Origin: Fortiea contorta PCC 7126
Lineage (GTDB): Bacteria > Cyanobacteriota > Cyanobacteriia > Cyanobacteriales > Nostocaceae
NCBI RefSeq assembly: GCF_000332295.1
Contig: NZ_KB235931.1
Span: forward strand, 186,001 to 250,000
Length of the DNA stretch: 64,000 bases
Reading direction: 5' to 3'
Positions 19,738 through 28,761 of this stretch are shown in pieces; position 1 is the first letter of the stretch, and every line of letters begins with the position of its first letter. Under the pieces are notes generated by a model, which saw only the letters and a list, made by a program, of their open reading frames with translations, was not told the origin of the DNA and ran no database searches. The position numbers and the translations under genes were made by a program.

Positions 19738-20349
19738 CTAAAGTGGATAATTTTTCTTAAAGCTATTGCGGGTTAGGGGTTGTTCTAATTCCACGCCTTC
19801 ACCACCTAAAACTGTTAGCGGTTTGCCGTCTACATCAATGTATACTTTGGCATCAGGATTTAAAGTTGTGGCGGTGTAAACAACTTGACCGACGCGCCCC
19901 ATCATGGAGCTGCTACCGCCGCCATTGGTAAAATCTTCAGATAAATTCACGCGGACTTGATCGTTTTCGGCTTTTAATCCTAGTAGTTTAGTTCCTTTGG
20001 GGATTGTGGTGGAATCTGTGCCTTCTGTGGGCCCGGCTAATAAACTTTGAAATGCGGTTTCTAAAACTTGATTGGGCTGTGAAGCGGCGACTTTCACAGG
20101 TTGAGGAACTAAATTAAAGCTTTTTTCTGTGGGTTTTAACCAATAAATGTTGGCTGTTTTTTCGTTACCTTGTAGGGCTGTGGAGTTGTTTCCTGGTTGC
20201 TTGACGGTATTTGCAGGGTTTGATTGTACTGGAGAATTGTTGGATTGGGAAGTTAGCCAAGCTACGCCACCACTGACAGCAACCACCGCAGCTGCGACGC
20301 TGGCTATAACTCCTGATGAAATACGGTTAGATCCTTGTTGGTCTTTCAT
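19738..20349 (-). CDS. GerMN-domain protein, membrane-anchored
   Basis: A 203-residue protein with one N-terminal membrane anchor (SSGVIASVAAAVVAVSGGVA, ~12-31), a polar Ser/Asn-rich linker (~35-65) and a GerMN (sporulation/germination-type) domain: ANIYWLKPTEKSFNLVPQPV, VLETAFQSLLAGPTEG, VRVNLSEDF, VVYTATTLNPDAKVYIDVDG. GerMN domains are found in envelope proteins across bacteria, where they probably bind cell-wall or ligand partners; function here is unknown. Exported part faces the periplasm. Confidence 0.82.
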   Translation of the reverse strand: MKDQQGSNRISSGVIASVAAAVVAVSGGVAWLTSQSNNSPVQSNPANTVKQPGNNSTALQGNEKTANIYWLKPTEKSFNLVPQPVKVAASQPNQVLETAFQSLLAGPTEGTDSTTIPKGTKLLGLKAENDQVRVNLSEDFTNGGGSSSMMGRVGQVVYTATTLNPDAKVYIDVDGKPLTVLGGEGVELEQPLTRNSFKKNYPL

Positions 20350-20773
20350 TTTTTAAACCTTCCTGAGGGCTGAGATGGTTTTGATCACAGAAATGGAGAT
20401 GCGGATAAGGGAGGCTAAAAAAGGATGAGGTTTTTTCGTATGTTTTGATGACAATTGCGGGCGAAATCCTTTTTGCTCCCTTTCTTATTATTCCCTTCTG
20501 TCTTTTGAATTGTGAAGAGCAGCCTGGTTAAGGACGATACTAAAAACCGGAGAGTTTCCCAAAATTTGTTTTTGGCAATTTTTATTTTGCAAAATTAGTC
20601 TCCGATTTTAGAATCTATACTTCTATTTCGTCACCTTTCAAATGATGTAAATCACATATTGATCTGGGGAGGGTTGAAAATTATATTGATAACATCAACA
20701 GGTGTTGAATAAAATTCGGAAAATTTTGAGTTTTTATTTCCTACTTGATTTGGCAAGTGTATTTTTTCATACT
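20350..20773. other. Intergenic region upstream of the GerMN gene
   Basis: A 424-bp AT-rich gap between the GerMN start and the proS stop, both on the minus strand. No ORF, recognisable RNA or strong dyad was seen. It should hold the GerMN promoter and the proS 3' end. Confidence 0.5.
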
Positions 20774-22576
20774 TCAGACTTCAGCTTTCATCTTTTCTTT
20801 GAGTGTAATTATTACATCGTCAATGGCAATTTCTTGTGATTGACGGGTGGCTCTTTCGACAACTTCAACTTTACCATTAGCGATCGCTCGTCCTGTGACA
20901 ATTCGGTAAGGAATACCAATCAAATCAGCGTCTTTGAATTTGACTCCGGCTCTTTCATCTCGGTCATCGAGTAAGGTTTCTATGCCGGCTTGATTCAGTT
21001 CAGTGTAAAGTTTTTGGGCAATTTGCACTTGTTGAGCATCATTGATGTTGGGAATTGTGACGATCGCGTGATAAGGTGCGATCGCTACTGGCCAAATAAT
21101 CCCGTCTTTGTCATAGGATTGTTCTACGGCTGCTTGTGCTAATCTTGACACGCCTACGCCGTAACAACCCATTAGCAATGGTTTTTCTTCTCCTTGTTCG
21201 TTAGTATAATTTGCTGCCATTGCTTGGGAATATTTGGTTCCCAGTTGAAAGATATGTCCGACTTCGATTCCGCGAGCACTTTTCAAGGTTTGTTCTGGGT
21301 GATGAATTGCGCGATCGCCTGGTCTAGCTTTGCGGATATCTACTACTAAAGCTGGTAATTTAAATTGCTCACCCCAGTTTGCACCAACTACGTGAAACCC
21401 AGTTTCATTTGCACCTGTGACAAAATTCTTTAACTCCACAGCGGTTTGATCCACCAACCGCACAAATTGAGAATGCACCTGTTTACTACCACTAATATAA
21501 TTATCAGCCAAATCAGGAGCAATGTAACCCAAAGGTAAAGATTTCGCCGTCCATGTTTGTTGTGTTTCCGCGTTGGGTACATTTAAGGCGATGATAGTTT
21601 TGGCGCTGTATTCAGGAGCTAATTTAGTCAATTCATTTTGCAATTTGACTTCATTAACTTCTTGATCGCCGCGAATACTCACCAACACCAGTACTGTGAT
21701 GTTATTGTCATAAACTGTTTGGTAAAGAACATTTTTGACTATTTGGGTAGGAGAACATTGCAAGAACTTAGTCACTGTTTCAATTGTTTCTGTTCCTGGT
21801 GTATCTCGTTTTTCATAAGTAGTAAATGGTGAAGTTTCCGCCGCCGATGGTAGAGAAACTGCCTTTTCCACATTAGCAGCATATTGACCATCTTCAGTGT
21901 AAAGAACTTCATCTTCTCCAGCTTCTGCTAACACCATAAATTCTGTGGAACCAGAGCCGCCAATTGCCCCAGAGTCTGCATCTACGGCGCGGAAAGCTAA
22001 ACCACAACGTCGTAAAATATTGCTGTAGGCTTGATGCATATCCTGATAAGTTTTCTTCAAGCTGGCTTCATCAGCATTGAAAGAATAAGCATCTTTCATG
22101 ATAAATTCTCTTCCGCGCATCAAACCAAACCGGGGACGAATTTCATCACGGAATTTAGTTTGAATTTGGTAAAGCGTTTGCGGTAATTGACGATAGGAAC
22201 GAATTAAATCACGAGCAATAATTGTAATTACTTCTTCGTGTGTTGGGCCTAATCCTAATTGTTGCTCACGACGGTCAATCAGGGAAAACATGATTCCCTC
22301 AGCTTTAGTATAAGTATCCCATCGGCCTGATTCTCTCCATAAATCAGCAGGCTGTAATTGAGGTAAGAGAGTTTCTTGAGCGCCTGTGGCGTTCATTTCT
22401 TCTCGCACAATTTGGGAAACTTTTTGCAACACTCGCCACATGAAAGGTAAATAAGCATAAATACCACTACCGATGCGACGAATATAACCAGCACGGAGTA
22501 ACAATTTATGGCTGGGAATTTCCGCATCAGCTGGATCATCCCGGAGTGTAACGAATAATATTTGTGACAGTCGCAT
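20774..22576 (-). CDS. proS: Prolyl-tRNA synthetase
   Basis: A 600-residue class II synthetase of the bacterial type. The catalytic core is present: motif 1-2 region ([41 protein letters not shown], residues ~140-160), the INS editing domain inserted at ~225-385, motif 3 ([12 protein letters not shown], ~445) and the anticodon-binding domain ([20 protein letters not shown], ~535). Charging of tRNA-Pro and clearance of mischarged Ala-tRNA are its roles. Length and order are normal. Confidence 0.96.
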   Translation of the reverse strand: MRLSQILFVTLRDDPADAEIPSHKLLLRAGYIRRIGSGIYAYLPFMWRVLQKVSQIVREEMNATGAQETLLPQLQPADLWRESGRWDTYTKAEGIMFSLIDRREQQLGLGPTHEEVITIIARDLIRSYRQLPQTLYQIQTKFRDEIRPRFGLMRGREFIMKDAYSFNADEASLKKTYQDMHQAYSNILRRCGLAFRAVDADSGAIGGSGSTEFMVLAEAGEDEVLYTEDGQYAANVEKAVSLPSAAETSPFTTYEKRDTPGTETIETVTKFLQCSPTQIVKNVLYQTVYDNNITVLVLVSIRGDQEVNEVKLQNELTKLAPEYSAKTIIALNVPNAETQQTWTAKSLPLGYIAPDLADNYISGSKQVHSQFVRLVDQTAVELKNFVTGANETGFHVVGANWGEQFKLPALVVDIRKARPGDRAIHHPEQTLKSARGIEVGHIFQLGTKYSQAMAANYTNEQGEEKPLLMGCYGVGVSRLAQAAVEQSYDKDGIIWPVAIAPYHAIVTIPNINDAQQVQIAQKLYTELNQAGIETLLDDRDERAGVKFKDADLIGIPYRIVTGRAIANGKVEVVERATRQSQEIAIDDVIITLKEKMKAEV

Positions 22577-22589
22577 CGTTTATTCCTTA

Positions 22590-22650
22590 ATGAATTATGA
22601 ATTATGAAGTATGAAGTAGGAATTATGAATTATGAAGTATGAATTATGGA
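22590..22650. repeat. STRR heptamers (GAATTAT/GAAGTAT)
   Basis: Tandem TGAATTA/TGAAGTA units directly upstream of proS and directly abutting the dispersed repeat at 22,650. The same association of STRR and dispersed repeat recurs at ~27 kb. Confidence 0.7.
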
Positions 22651-22759
22651 ATTACCCTACGGATGAAGGTAAAAACACCAAGTTACGGGATGATGCCTAC
22701 TTTATGGCTTCAGACTTTGTTTGTAAAACTCTCAAACTAGATTTTTTGCTTTCATACTT
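22650..22759 (+). repeat. ~108-bp dispersed repeat, copy 1
   Basis: Runs from ATTACCCTACGG to TTTCATACTT. The reverse complement of 27,026-27,133 matches it with only about ten differences by eye, so it is a dispersed repeat in inverted orientation 4.4 kb away. It ends in STRR heptamers at both copies. It is non-coding; the identity (mobile repeat or small RNA) is unknown. Confidence 0.75.
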
Positions 22760-22824
22760 AATTGTTCATACCTCATTCTGTGATTCTGCAGTTTTTTTGA
22801 ACACAAATTTAGGAGAAGACTACC

Positions 22825-24213
22825 TTGTCAGATGTAATTGCTCAAGCCCAACCACCTCTAGAATTTATCCCCCCAGCGCTGAACCCTTTGGTTCTGCGAT
22901 TTGTGCATTTGCTGCTACCGAGTTGGATTAAATGGCAAACAGCTATTAATCAAATTGAAGCAGAGAATGTTGCAGCTTTGGCGGATGCTTATCACCAGTT
23001 TCAGCAGGGTAAAGTCAGGTTTATGTTGGCGTTTCGCCATCCTAAAACCGAAGACCCATTTTCTTTAGGCTATTTGATGTCCCAACTCGTGCCTAAGGTA
23101 GCACGAGAGCAGGGCATAGGGCTACAGTCTCCGATTCATGCTCATTTTATCTACGATCGCGGCATTCCTCTCTGGGCTGGGGAACATGTCGGTTGGATTG
23201 TTTCCCATTTGGGTGGAACTCCCATTCAGCGGGGTAAAGCTGATTGGAATGGTTTGCGTTCAGCGCGAGATTTGTTTGCAAATGGCAAATTTCCCATGGC
23301 TGCTGCTCCAGAAGGTGCTACCAATGGTTTATCGGAGATTATCAGCCCTTTGGAACCAGGAATCGCTCAATTAAGTTTTTGGTGCGCTGAAGATTTGCAA
23401 AAGGCCGGACGCTCCGAACAGGTTCTCATTGTACCAGTTGGGATTAAATATAGTTATGTGGATACGCCGTGGATAGCGATCGCTCAATTGTTGAGTGAGT
23501 TGGAAGCAGCGAGTGGTTTACCTGTGAATGCGGCTGGTGATAGCAATCCTTCCCTAGAGTCACTTTATCCCCGATTATTAAGTTTGGCAGAACATTTACT
23601 GTCAATTATGGAAAAGTTTTACACTCGGTTTTATCATCAAAAACTTACAGATAACCAGAATATATCAGGGGAAGTTAATGATAGAAACGCCGCTTTAGCT
23701 ATGCGGTTACAAGCTTTATTAAATGTCGCACTCCAAATATCAGAGCAGTATTTTGATTTATCGCCTAAAGGTCAATTCAATGACCGTTGTCGGCGAGTAG
23801 AACAAGCCGGGTGGAATTATATATTTAGAGAAGACTTTAAAGATGTTAAAGCCTTATCGGCTATAGAACGAGCTTTAGGCGATCGCGTTGCTGAAGAAGC
23901 AAATTATCGCATGTGGCACATGCGATTAGTTGAAAGTTTTGTAGCAGTTTCTGGTAATTATATTAAAGCCAAACCAACGGTAGAAAGATTTGCCGAAACT
24001 ACCTTACTTTTGCGAGATATGGTAACTCGAATTCAAGGTGGTAATCCTTTACAAAGACCACAATTAGGTAAGCAAAAAGTGAAAATAACTATAGGTGAAC
24101 CGATATCTGTTTCTGACAGGTTTTCTGCCTATAAAGTAAATCGTTTGGCTGCAAAACAATCTGTGTTAGATTTGACTAATGATTTACAACAGGCGCTTGA
24201 AGGTTTAATTTGA
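22825..24213 (+). CDS. 1-acyl-sn-glycerol-3-phosphate acyltransferase family protein
   Basis: A 462-residue membrane-associated acyltransferase. The start is TTG 22,825, supported by AGGAGAAG eight bases upstream. The glycerolipid acyltransferase HX4D motif appears as FRHPKTEDPF (~73-82), and the later motif as APEGATNGLSEII (~163-175). The first ~40 residues are hydrophobic (LVLRFVHLLLPSWIKW). It is longer than PlsC (about 250 aa), with a C-terminal extension that has no known domain. A role in phospholipid or glycolipid synthesis is likely; the exact acyl acceptor is not known. Confidence 0.83.
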   Translation: MSDVIAQAQPPLEFIPPALNPLVLRFVHLLLPSWIKWQTAINQIEAENVAALADAYHQFQQGKVRFMLAFRHPKTEDPFSLGYLMSQLVPKVAREQGIGLQSPIHAHFIYDRGIPLWAGEHVGWIVSHLGGTPIQRGKADWNGLRSARDLFANGKFPMAAAPEGATNGLSEIISPLEPGIAQLSFWCAEDLQKAGRSEQVLIVPVGIKYSYVDTPWIAIAQLLSELEAASGLPVNAAGDSNPSLESLYPRLLSLAEHLLSIMEKFYTRFYHQKLTDNQNISGEVNDRNAALAMRLQALLNVALQISEQYFDLSPKGQFNDRCRRVEQAGWNYIFREDFKDVKALSAIERALGDRVAEEANYRMWHMRLVESFVAVSGNYIKAKPTVERFAETTLLLRDMVTRIQGGNPLQRPQLGKQKVKITIGEPISVSDRFSAYKVNRLAAKQSVLDLTNDLQQALEGLI

Positions 24214-24262
24214 CTCGTCATTAATTCTCTGGGACGAATTGAGCATTATCTTAATAGTGTAG

Positions 24263-24503
24263 AAGGGGCACAACAATGTTCATTGGTGTCAAATTCAGCT
24301 AAAAATAGCCTCACCATGAGCTTCATCACCCGCCGTGAACTTAAGTTCACGTCTCATAGCGAAAGTCTACTGAAGTAGACTCAGAATTTTTGAGCATATT
24401 TAGTCATCTTGAGATGACTTCAGCTATGAGCAAGGAAATTCATTTCCTTGGGGGACATGGATTTTACGTTAAATTGACACCAATGAACAATGTTGTGTCC
24501 TTT
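24263..24503. repeat. MITE-like element with 33-bp terminal inverted repeats and four internal hairpins
   Basis: The ends (24,263-24,295 and 24,471-24,503) are inverted repeats of 33 bp with about five mismatches (core GTTCATTGGTGTCAA). Inside are four consecutive short dyads: GTGAACTTAAGTTCAC, AGTCTACTGAAGTAGACT, AGTCATCTTGAGATGACT and CAAGGAAATTCATTTCCTTG, plus an enclosing pair CTCATAGC/GCTATGAG. There is no ORF. It is a small non-autonomous element or a highly structured RNA. Confidence 0.72.
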
Positions 24504-24551
24504 TGAATGAGTAAAATGCTTGATCACTTGCTCATTTTGCCAAAATGTTTT

Positions 24552-24705
24552 CTCATTTCAGTAGATTTAGCAAGCATTTAAGCCAAATGCTTGCTCATTT
24601 CAGTAGATTTAGCAAGCATTTAAGCCAAATGCTTTCTCAAACTGCGGTTTGCTTACTGATTTCAGGAGATTTAGCAAGCGTTTAAGCCAAATGCTTTCTC
24701 ATTTT
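24552..24705. repeat. Degenerate direct repeats (42-bp period)
   Basis: Three copies of a unit containing CAGTAGATTTAGCAAGC and TTTAAGCCAAATGCTT. Copies one and two are exactly 42 bp apart and nearly identical. Copy three is displaced by an insertion (actgcggtttgcttactg) and has changes (aggagatttagcaagcgttt). Non-coding. Confidence 0.75.
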
Positions 24706-24765
24706 TAAAAACCGCAAGTAGGTATCCATAAATCCCGCAAACACTCAGCTTTAACCCTCTAATGT

Positions 24766-25014
24766 ATGCACAAAATTACTATATCTAACCTTGATGATGA
24801 CATGAGATTTCGTCTGCAAAAAAGAGCCGAAAAACATGGTCGTTCCCTCGAAGAAGAAGCCAAAGAAATTCTTTATATGGCTCTAACAGAAAATCGTGAG
24901 GAACCCTTAAATATCGCTACTATAATTGAGCAGCGTTTTGCAGATTTAGGAGACTTTGAATTACCTGAAATTCTTAGAGAACCTATCCGTACTGTATCAA
25001 CATTTGAAGAATGA
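24766..25014 (+). CDS. FitA-like ribbon-helix-helix antitoxin
   Basis: An 82-residue protein with an N-terminal ribbon-helix-helix DNA-binding fold (KITISNLDDDMRFRLQKRAE followed by HGRSLEEEAKEILYMAL), typical of the FitA/VapB group, and a C-terminal tail expected to wrap the toxin. It overlaps the PIN toxin gene by 4 bp (ATGA), the usual arrangement of such modules. It should repress its own operon by binding upstream, where the repeat array lies. Confidence 0.87.
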   Translation: MHKITISNLDDDMRFRLQKRAEKHGRSLEEEAKEILYMALTENREEPLNIATIIEQRFADLGDFELPEILREPIRTVSTFEE

Positions 25015-25433
25015 TTATTCTTGACACAAACGTATTGTCAGAATTAATGAAGCCTCAAAAGTCTGAAATAGTTCGTAATTGGGCTGCTCAACAATCTTTA
25101 ATGAATCTGTATACCACAACAATTACCCAAGCAGAGATTCTTTATGGTATCGCCTTACTACCTACGGGAAAACGTCGAAATGATCTTAATCAAGCAGCAC
25201 AGTTGATGTTCTTAGAAGATTTGGCTGGGCGTGTTCTTCCCTTTGATCAAGCTGCTGCTGTAGCTTTTGCTAATATTGCATCCCAAAGAAAACAAAATGG
25301 TACTCCTATTTCCCAAGCGGATGCTCAAATTGCTGCTATTTGTTACACTCATACAGCAACCATAGCAACACGCAACGTCTCCGATTTTCAAGAATGTGGC
25401 ATTTCTATTATTAATCCTTGGGAAGCACTCTGA
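25011..25433 (+). CDS. PIN-domain ribonuclease toxin (VapC/FitB-like)
   Basis: A 140-residue PIN-domain protein. Conserved acidic residues of the catalytic site are in IILDTNVLSELMKP (Asp5), ITQAEILYGI (Glu) and QADAQIAAICYTH/ATRNVSDF. Such toxins cleave RNA and are neutralised by the antitoxin encoded upstream (4-bp overlap). The gene is intact. A remnant of another gene begins at its stop codon. Confidence 0.88.
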   Translation: MIILDTNVLSELMKPQKSEIVRNWAAQQSLMNLYTTTITQAEILYGIALLPTGKRRNDLNQAAQLMFLEDLAGRVLPFDQAAAVAFANIASQRKQNGTPISQADAQIAAICYTHTATIATRNVSDFQECGISIINPWEAL

Positions 25434-25686
25434 TATTTATAAATTTCCGCAAATGAGTCGAGAGGAGATAGAAGCAATGTTTAGTTTAAATGAATTAAAG
25501 CAAACGCGAGTTTATCAAGAAGCGAAGGAAGAAGGTGAAAAAAAAGCCAAATTAGAAGCTATACCTAGATTGTTAGCACTAGGATTAACTGTGGAACAAA
25601 TAGCACAAGCGTTAGATTTAGATATTGCACAAGTTAAGGAAGCAGTACAGCAAACATCCCCAAATCAAGAAGTTAGCGAAAATTAA
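25432..25686 (+). pseudogene. C-terminal fragment of a DUF2887/Rpn-type protein
   Basis: The frame starts in mid-protein at DIYKFPQMSREEIEAMF and continues with LKQTRVYQEAKEEGEKKAKL and LLALGLTVEQIAQALDLDIA, the characteristic C-terminus of cyanobacterial DUF2887/Rpn-like nuclease proteins. The N-terminal ~200 residues with the nuclease core are missing and replaced by the PIN toxin gene. A small product could start at ATG 25,453, but there is no sign that it is functional. A similar fragment is at 35.7 kb. Confidence 0.75.
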
Positions 25687-25755
25687 TTTATCACAACAAA
25701 TTGCGATAAGTAATATTGTTCGCTATATCTGAAACTGTCTGCAGGTCAACTGTAT

Positions 25756-26328
25756 TCAGGGAAATACTTTAGCTAAATCTAATACTAAATCAGGAAAATT
25801 CGGCAGATTAACTGATTCATTAGACAAAAATATCAACTTGCGGCGATAACCAAATTTGTTATGTAAAGTTTGATAAGGGTCGCTGTAGCATTCTAAATAA
25901 TTATCTATTAAATTAAATATCCAATAATCAGTAATACCCGCTTGGGCGTAAATAGCTAACTTTGTCTCTTGGTCATATTTTAATGAGGAATCAGCAACTT
26001 CAATTAAAAGTAAGATGTCAGACGGTCTGGGATGATTTTCCAGATAGTCATCGTCTCTATTTTTAGCAATTACTCTATCTGGTTCAGGCTCACTGTAATC
26101 TAATAGAGTAATTGGTTGTTGTCCTCGCAAAATAGCGCGATCGCCAACCAATTTATACAATTCTTTCTCTAGCCGTGTTTCACAAACAGAGTGGGATGTA
26201 CCTTTGGCTACCATGTTGACAATTTCACCGTTAATTAGTTCAAATCGGTCATCTTCTCCAAAGAAGCCGAGTTCTGCTAGACGGTGATATTCAGCTACTG
26301 TGAAGCGTTTAGCAGTGGTGAGGCTCAT
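25756..26328 (-). CDS. Uma2-family putative endonuclease
   Basis: A 190-residue Uma2 (DUF820) protein: AEYHRLAELGFFGEDDRFEL (~12-31), INGEIVNM, SEPEPDRVIAK (metal Asp), DILLLIEVADSSLKYDQETK (Glu/Lys of the nuclease motif) and AGITDYWIFNLID. It has a single-gene layout. The family is common in Nostoc and its role is unresolved. Confidence 0.88.
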   Translation of the reverse strand: MSLTTAKRFTVAEYHRLAELGFFGEDDRFELINGEIVNMVAKGTSHSVCETRLEKELYKLVGDRAILRGQQPITLLDYSEPEPDRVIAKNRDDDYLENHPRPSDILLLIEVADSSLKYDQETKLAIYAQAGITDYWIFNLIDNYLECYSDPYQTLHNKFGYRRKLIFLSNESVNLPNFPDLVLDLAKVFP

Positions 26329-26435
26329 AACAAATACGGGAGTTGAGAGTTACTTGCATCTTACATTTTTACATGAAAAAAAGGCAGTCAAGAGAGTTTT
26401 CTTTCTGCCTGTGAAGTTTTTAATATTTTTGTAAC

Positions 26436-26972
26436 TTAGCTGAAATGATTTTCTAGCAAAGAAGCGATCGCTTCTGGATGAATTTTTTTGTAATGCTTTT
26501 TCCCAATCCGCAAAACACAATTAGGAGCGCTGCTACAGCGTTTTTGACAACCTGTATGCTCAATGGTAACTTTGTCTGATAAACCGCGATCGCACAAAGT
26601 TTTTTCCAATTCTGATAATAACCCTTTGCCGCCCCGTTTCAAACAACCAGACTTTTGACAAACCATAATTTTGGCTTTGGTTTGAGGTGTCAGCTTTTCT
26701 ATTGGACAAGCACCAGTGGGTTGTACTCGATAAGCTTTAAATTTAATTTCACCTGTACGAGAATTTAACTTACTAATACCATCAACGCGAATTTGTTCAC
26801 CATGCACTAAAGATAAACTTAAAGAACTACGCAATTCTTTAGGAAGTTTAACTTGCACATCTCCCGATGGTATTCCTAATCGCAAATATTTAAATTTTCC
26901 TGAATCACCAACAAAACCTAAGAACTGTCCTTCCAGATTTAATTGTGATAATGTCAGATGTTTTTCACCCAT
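26436..26972 (-). CDS. Thioredoxin-like [2Fe-2S] ferredoxin domain protein
   Basis: A 178-residue protein. The N-terminal ~95 residues form a beta-rich domain of unknown function (LSQLNLEGQFLGFVGDSGKF). The C-terminal part is a thioredoxin-fold [2Fe-2S] ferredoxin: IMVCQKSGCLKRGGKGLLSE and HTGCQKRCSSAPNCVL carry the CX4C and CX3C cysteines. It lies 204 bp downstream of nifT on the same strand, so it may be an appendage of the nifP-nifV-nifZ-nifT unit and take part in electron transfer or Fe-S handling. That link is positional only. Confidence 0.8.
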   Translation of the reverse strand: MGEKHLTLSQLNLEGQFLGFVGDSGKFKYLRLGIPSGDVQVKLPKELRSSLSLSLVHGEQIRVDGISKLNSRTGEIKFKAYRVQPTGACPIEKLTPQTKAKIMVCQKSGCLKRGGKGLLSELEKTLCDRGLSDKVTIEHTGCQKRCSSAPNCVLRIGKKHYKKIHPEAIASLLENHFS

Positions 26973-27025
26973 ATTTAGTTAGAGACTAGGGAATAGGGAT
27001 AAAGGATGAAGTATGAAGTATGAAG

Positions 27026-27133
27026 TATGAAAGTAAAAAATTTAGTTCTAGAGTTTTACAAACAAAGTCTGAAGCTATAAAGTAGCCATCATCCCGTAAC
27101 TTGGTGTTTTTACCTTGATACGTAGGGTAATTT
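27026..27133 (-). repeat. ~108-bp dispersed repeat, copy 2 (inverted)
   Basis: Inverted copy of 22,650-22,759. STRR heptamers (AAGTATG; TTCATAC) flank it on both sides (26,998-27,025 and 27,134-27,172). Together they fill the gap between nifT and the [2Fe-2S] gene. Confidence 0.75.
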
Positions 27134-27175
27134 CATACTTTATATTTCATACTTCAGACTTCATACTTCATAACT

Positions 27176-27379
27176 TTACGCTAGGCGTTTCGCTTCCACA
27201 GTTTGGGGTAGATTTTGAGGTTCTGGTAAATCACGAAATTCTAATTCCCAACCATTTGCTAATGTTAAAATCTTCCCCTCACTACCGTCTGTTTGTTTGA
27301 CTACTTCTTCTTCCAAATCTTTTTTCGCAACGTATACAACTAAATTGCCGGCATCATTCATCCGTAGCATTACTTTCAT
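27176..27379 (-). CDS. nifT: Nitrogen fixation protein NifT
   Basis: A 67-residue protein of the NifT/FixU family, starting MKVMLRMNDAGNLVVYVAKK and containing VVKQTDGSEGKILTLANGWEL. I chose ATG 27,379 because the family begins MKVM; an in-frame codon four residues upstream exists. NifT is a small, non-essential nif protein of unknown exact role, encoded with nifZ in many diazotrophs. It overlaps the nifZ 3' end by 26 bp. Confidence 0.92.
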   Translation of the reverse strand: MKVMLRMNDAGNLVVYVAKKDLEEEVVKQTDGSEGKILTLANGWELEFRDLPEPQNLPQTVEAKRLA

Positions 27380-27641
27380 GGGACTCCTCAACAGATTCTA
27401 ATTCTTTTTTACGACAGCCAATAACAAACCCTGTATCTAAGAAATGCACGGCATAAATATAGAAACGCTGCAAATATGTACCGATACTTGCGACGTAACC
27501 AACATCCCCTTTTTTAGCTAAAACAACTCCAATTTCCTGTCCAGGAAATGTCCCGTCATTTTTAATTAGTTTGCGGAGTCTGACTTTTTCGCCAATTTCA
27601 AAAGTGGGTGGTAAGTCAAGCTCTAATTCATCGGGTTGCAT
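27354..27641 (-). CDS. nifZ: Nitrogenase maturation protein NifZ
   Basis: A 95-residue NifZ: FEIGEKVRLRKLIKNDGTFP (~15-34), GVVLAKKGDVGYVASIGTYL and YAVHFLDTGFVIGCRKKELE. NifZ helps P-cluster maturation on the NifD-NifK protein. It overlaps nifV by 14 bp upstream and nifT by 26 bp downstream, so the three genes are tightly coupled. Confidence 0.93.
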   Translation of the reverse strand: MQPDELELDLPPTFEIGEKVRLRKLIKNDGTFPGQEIGVVLAKKGDVGYVASIGTYLQRFYIYAVHFLDTGFVIGCRKKELESVEESHESNATDE

Positions 27642-28761
27642 GAAAATACCTCTGTTCTCGAACTAAATTCAACAGTTCTTCTGTAGTCAAGCTACGCTTT
27701 TTCTGGACTGATTGTTGACGCACAGCATCTAAAACAGCTTGGGTTTCTTGGGAATCTAAAAAGATTCCATGCTGTTCTAAAACACTAGAAACTAAATGTC
27801 TTCCAGAATGTTTTCCAACTACTAAGCGACGTTCCCAACCCACCTCTTCTGGTGCAAATGGTTCATAGGTAACGGGATTTTGCAGGACACCATGAGCATG
27901 AATTCCTGATTCATGAGCAAAGGTATTTTCTCCCACAATTGCTTTCCAAGGTGGAACTTGACAACCCGATGCGGAAGCAACTAAATGAGATAATTCTAAT
28001 AACCTGGGAGTGTCAATGCCTAAATCAATGCCATAAATGCGCTTAATAGCCATGACAACTTCTTCTAAAGCTGCATTTCCCGCCCTTTCACCTAAACCGT
28101 TAACGGTGGTATTCACTGATGAAGCTCCGGCTTTGATACCAGCAAGCGCATTAGCAGTTGCTAGCCCAAAATCGTTGTGGGTGTGAATTTCTAGGGGAAT
28201 TGTTAAGGATGAAGCCAAGCGTTTGACTTTGGTATAGGTAGTAAAAGGGTCAAGCACCCCCACCGTATCACAGAAACGAAACCGCGATGCACCCCATTCT
28301 TGAGCATAAAGCGCTACATCTAAGAGGAAGTTTTCATCAGCTCTCGATGAATCTTCGCCTCCTACTGCTACCCAAAGACCATTATCAAGAGCAAAGCTCA
28401 CACAGTCTTTGAGTTTTTGCAAACTTACTCGCCACTGACCATGAAATTTAGCAGCAATTTGAATACCGGAAACAGGAATAGCAATATGCACCCGCTGCAA
28501 ACCACAGACAATAGAAGCCTGAATATCTGACATCACGGCGCGGTTCCAGCCGAGTAATTTCGCTTGCAAACCCAAGTTAGAAATTGCTGAGATGGCGCGG
28601 GTTTCTTCTTCACCCATAGCCGGAATTCCCACTTCTAATTCGGGGACACCGATAGTGTCGAGAAATTTAGCGATCGCTATTTTCTCTTCAAAGTTAAAAG
28701 CTACACCAGCCGCCTGTTCGCCATCACGTAATGTAGTGTCATTAATTAGAATTTGATTCAT
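27628..28761 (-). CDS. nifV: Homocitrate synthase
   Basis: NifV condenses acetyl-CoA and 2-oxoglutarate to homocitrate, the organic ligand of FeMo-co. The 377-residue protein has the HMGL-like TIM-barrel signatures INDTTLRDGEQAAGVAF (~4-20) and EIHTHNDFGLATANALAGIK (~195-214), and NTTVNGLGERAGNAALEEV. I chose ATG 28,761 because AGAGAG lies nine bases upstream; ATG 28,770 would add three residues. The gene is uninterrupted here and heads the nifV-nifZ-nifT set. Confidence 0.95.
   Translation of the reverse strand: MNQILINDTTLRDGEQAAGVAFNFEEKIAIAKFLDTIGVPELEVGIPAMGEEETRAISAISNLGLQAKLLGWNRAVMSDIQASIVCGLQRVHIAIPVSGIQIAAKFHGQWRVSLQKLKDCVSFALDNGLWVAVGGEDSSRADENFLLDVALYAQEWGASRFRFCDTVGVLDPFTTYTKVKRLASSLTIPLEIHTHNDFGLATANALAGIKAGASSVNTTVNGLGERAGNAALEEVVMAIKRIYGIDLGIDTPRLLELSHLVASASGCQVPPWKAIVGENTFAHESGIHAHGVLQNPVTYEPFAPEEVGWERRLVVGKHSGRHLVSSVLEQHGIFLDSQETQAVLDAVRQQSVQKKRSLTTEELLNLVREQRYFHATR

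Larger units (their letters stand above)
24214..24765. other. 552-bp intergenic region filled by repeats
   Basis: No gene was found. The left half is the multi-hairpin, MITE-like element (24,263-24,503) and the right half is a direct-repeat array (24,552-24,705). Both are listed separately. Confidence 0.7.
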
